Below are positions 63,128 to 64,000 of a stretch of 64,000 bases of DNA, in pieces. Source of the stretch: Bemisia tabaci (taxonomy: Eukaryota > Arthropoda > Insecta > Hemiptera > Aleyrodidae). A program made the position numbers and the translations under genes. Under the pieces are notes generated by a model, which worked only from the letters and a program-made list of their open reading frames with translations, ran no database searches and had not been told where the DNA came from. Numbering within the stretch: position 1 is the first letter of the stretch; the number at the start of each line of letters is the position of its first letter. Location of the stretch: NCBI RefSeq assembly GCF_918797505.1, contig NC_092796.1, forward strand, positions 55,210,851-55,274,850. Reading direction: 5' to 3'.

Positions 63128-64000
63128 AGCGTGATGATATCATGTCCCTCGGGCAATGAGTCAAATCTGCGACATCAGCGTTTCCAGCTCGTCTCGACTT
63201 CTCAGTTTGGAGATTATTGCCGCTCAGCTACCGTGGGGCCTTATCTTGAAAATGTTCCACCTACCATCAAATTGCTGAGTACAAACTATTCTCGAGTCTG
63301 GACTAATCTGGATTCTGAAAACAACTTTGTCAGCAGTTACTCTTATTGAAGTGATTATGCATTGGACAACAAGTATTGAATGTGTCATCTGTTCTTGAAG
63401 ATCCTACTGATGCCGACGAAGCACAAGTTGCGATCAAAATTGGTACCTTCACCAAATAGCAGCAAGTTTTGTACAATTTTTTTTTTCTCTTCACCGGCAA
63501 GGAACTTGTTCAGCGCTCATTGGTGATTTTGGTCTGAATTCAAGAAGGCTGATGATACCGCCATACCGCAGCTTTGCAACTGGTAATACGAATTTACAAT
63601 GATTGCTACATACCATAGTCCCAGAAAAGGAGACACCAACGGGAAGATGACTCATACGGTCTTACGACGAATTTTTTTTTATTTTTAATTTTTTAAAAAA
63701 CAAAAAAAAAATTATATTTTTTTTCGTCAACGCAGATAGTCTTGTAATCATCAGACTAACTTATTTTGCTGATTGATCTTCCTTCAAAGCCAAATATGGA
63801 AGCAGTTGATCCGCGATTGCAGCTCTGTACTATTTTGCCAAATGAAACTTTTACATCAACCGCTGCTGAACCTGTTAGCAGTGTTAGCAACGCCACAAAC
63901 TCATTATTGCTGTGGAGCTATTGCACAAAATTATGGCCAGAAAAATGGTACCGAGACGGTGACTTTGCATAGACCAGAAAAAACGACAACTATAGGACAT
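63128..64000. other. Right-edge flank, no supportable gene
   Basis: Mixed composition. The 68-codon plus frame at 63766-63972 lacks recognisable domains. An A/T-run region lies at 63665-63725. Confidence 0.3.

Overview
This window looks like gene-poor, transposon-rich intergenic or intronic DNA from a metazoan nuclear genome, most probably an insect. The reasons are a Ty1/copia element whose primer-binding site matches the anticodon stem-loop of initiator tRNA-Met (the half-tRNA priming known from Drosophila copia), a mariner-type transposase remnant, a non-LTR retrotransposon tail, tRNA-headed SINEs and many hairpin-like MITEs. I suspect a hemipteran, but the sequence alone does not prove it. 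The only intact protein-coding genes I can support are the two Copia gag-pol ORFs. No rRNA, functional tRNA, CRISPR or bacterial-type operon is visible.

Layout. 1-9.5 kb: a CACTG-ended MITE packed with GGTAA/TTACC motifs, GC-rich single-copy islands and a CTGCCGTGC-ended MITE. 9.5-18.9 kb: a short hAT MITE with a perfect 8-bp target duplication, several large inverted-repeat elements, the first CACTGG MITE, and a SINE split by another hAT MITE. 19-25 kb: a cluster of CACTGG and TCGACGG MITEs, a CACGGAG foldback, and a poly(A)-tailed SINE. 25.5-36.1 kb: two almost identical Copia elements in head-to-tail tandem, both on the minus strand, joined by an LTR-LTR junction. 36-46 kb: more MITEs, a Ser/Thr- or Glu/Val-coding 63-bp minisatellite, the tail of a non-LTR element, and a GC-rich island with homeodomain-like sites. 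46-50 kb: a CpG-rich stretch that resembles an insect promoter and 5' leader, followed by weak exon candidates. 50-64 kb: poly-C-bearing tandem repeats, a mariner fragment, a 415-bp TIR element, GC-rich hairpins, minisatellites and further MITEs.

The elements form a nested history. A hAT MITE sits in a SINE, a CACTGG MITE sits beside a duplicated CTGCCGTGC-element tail, and the Copia pair differs by only a handful of bases, so it is the youngest visible event. The two most distinctive observations are the Copia tandem with its truncated LTR-LTR junction, and the CACTGG hairpin family, which has 2-bp target duplications and two copies whose core is flipped relative to their arms. Several AG|GT ratchet-like sites on the plus strand could mean that the window lies in very long introns. 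That is an inference and is weakened by similar sites on the other strand.
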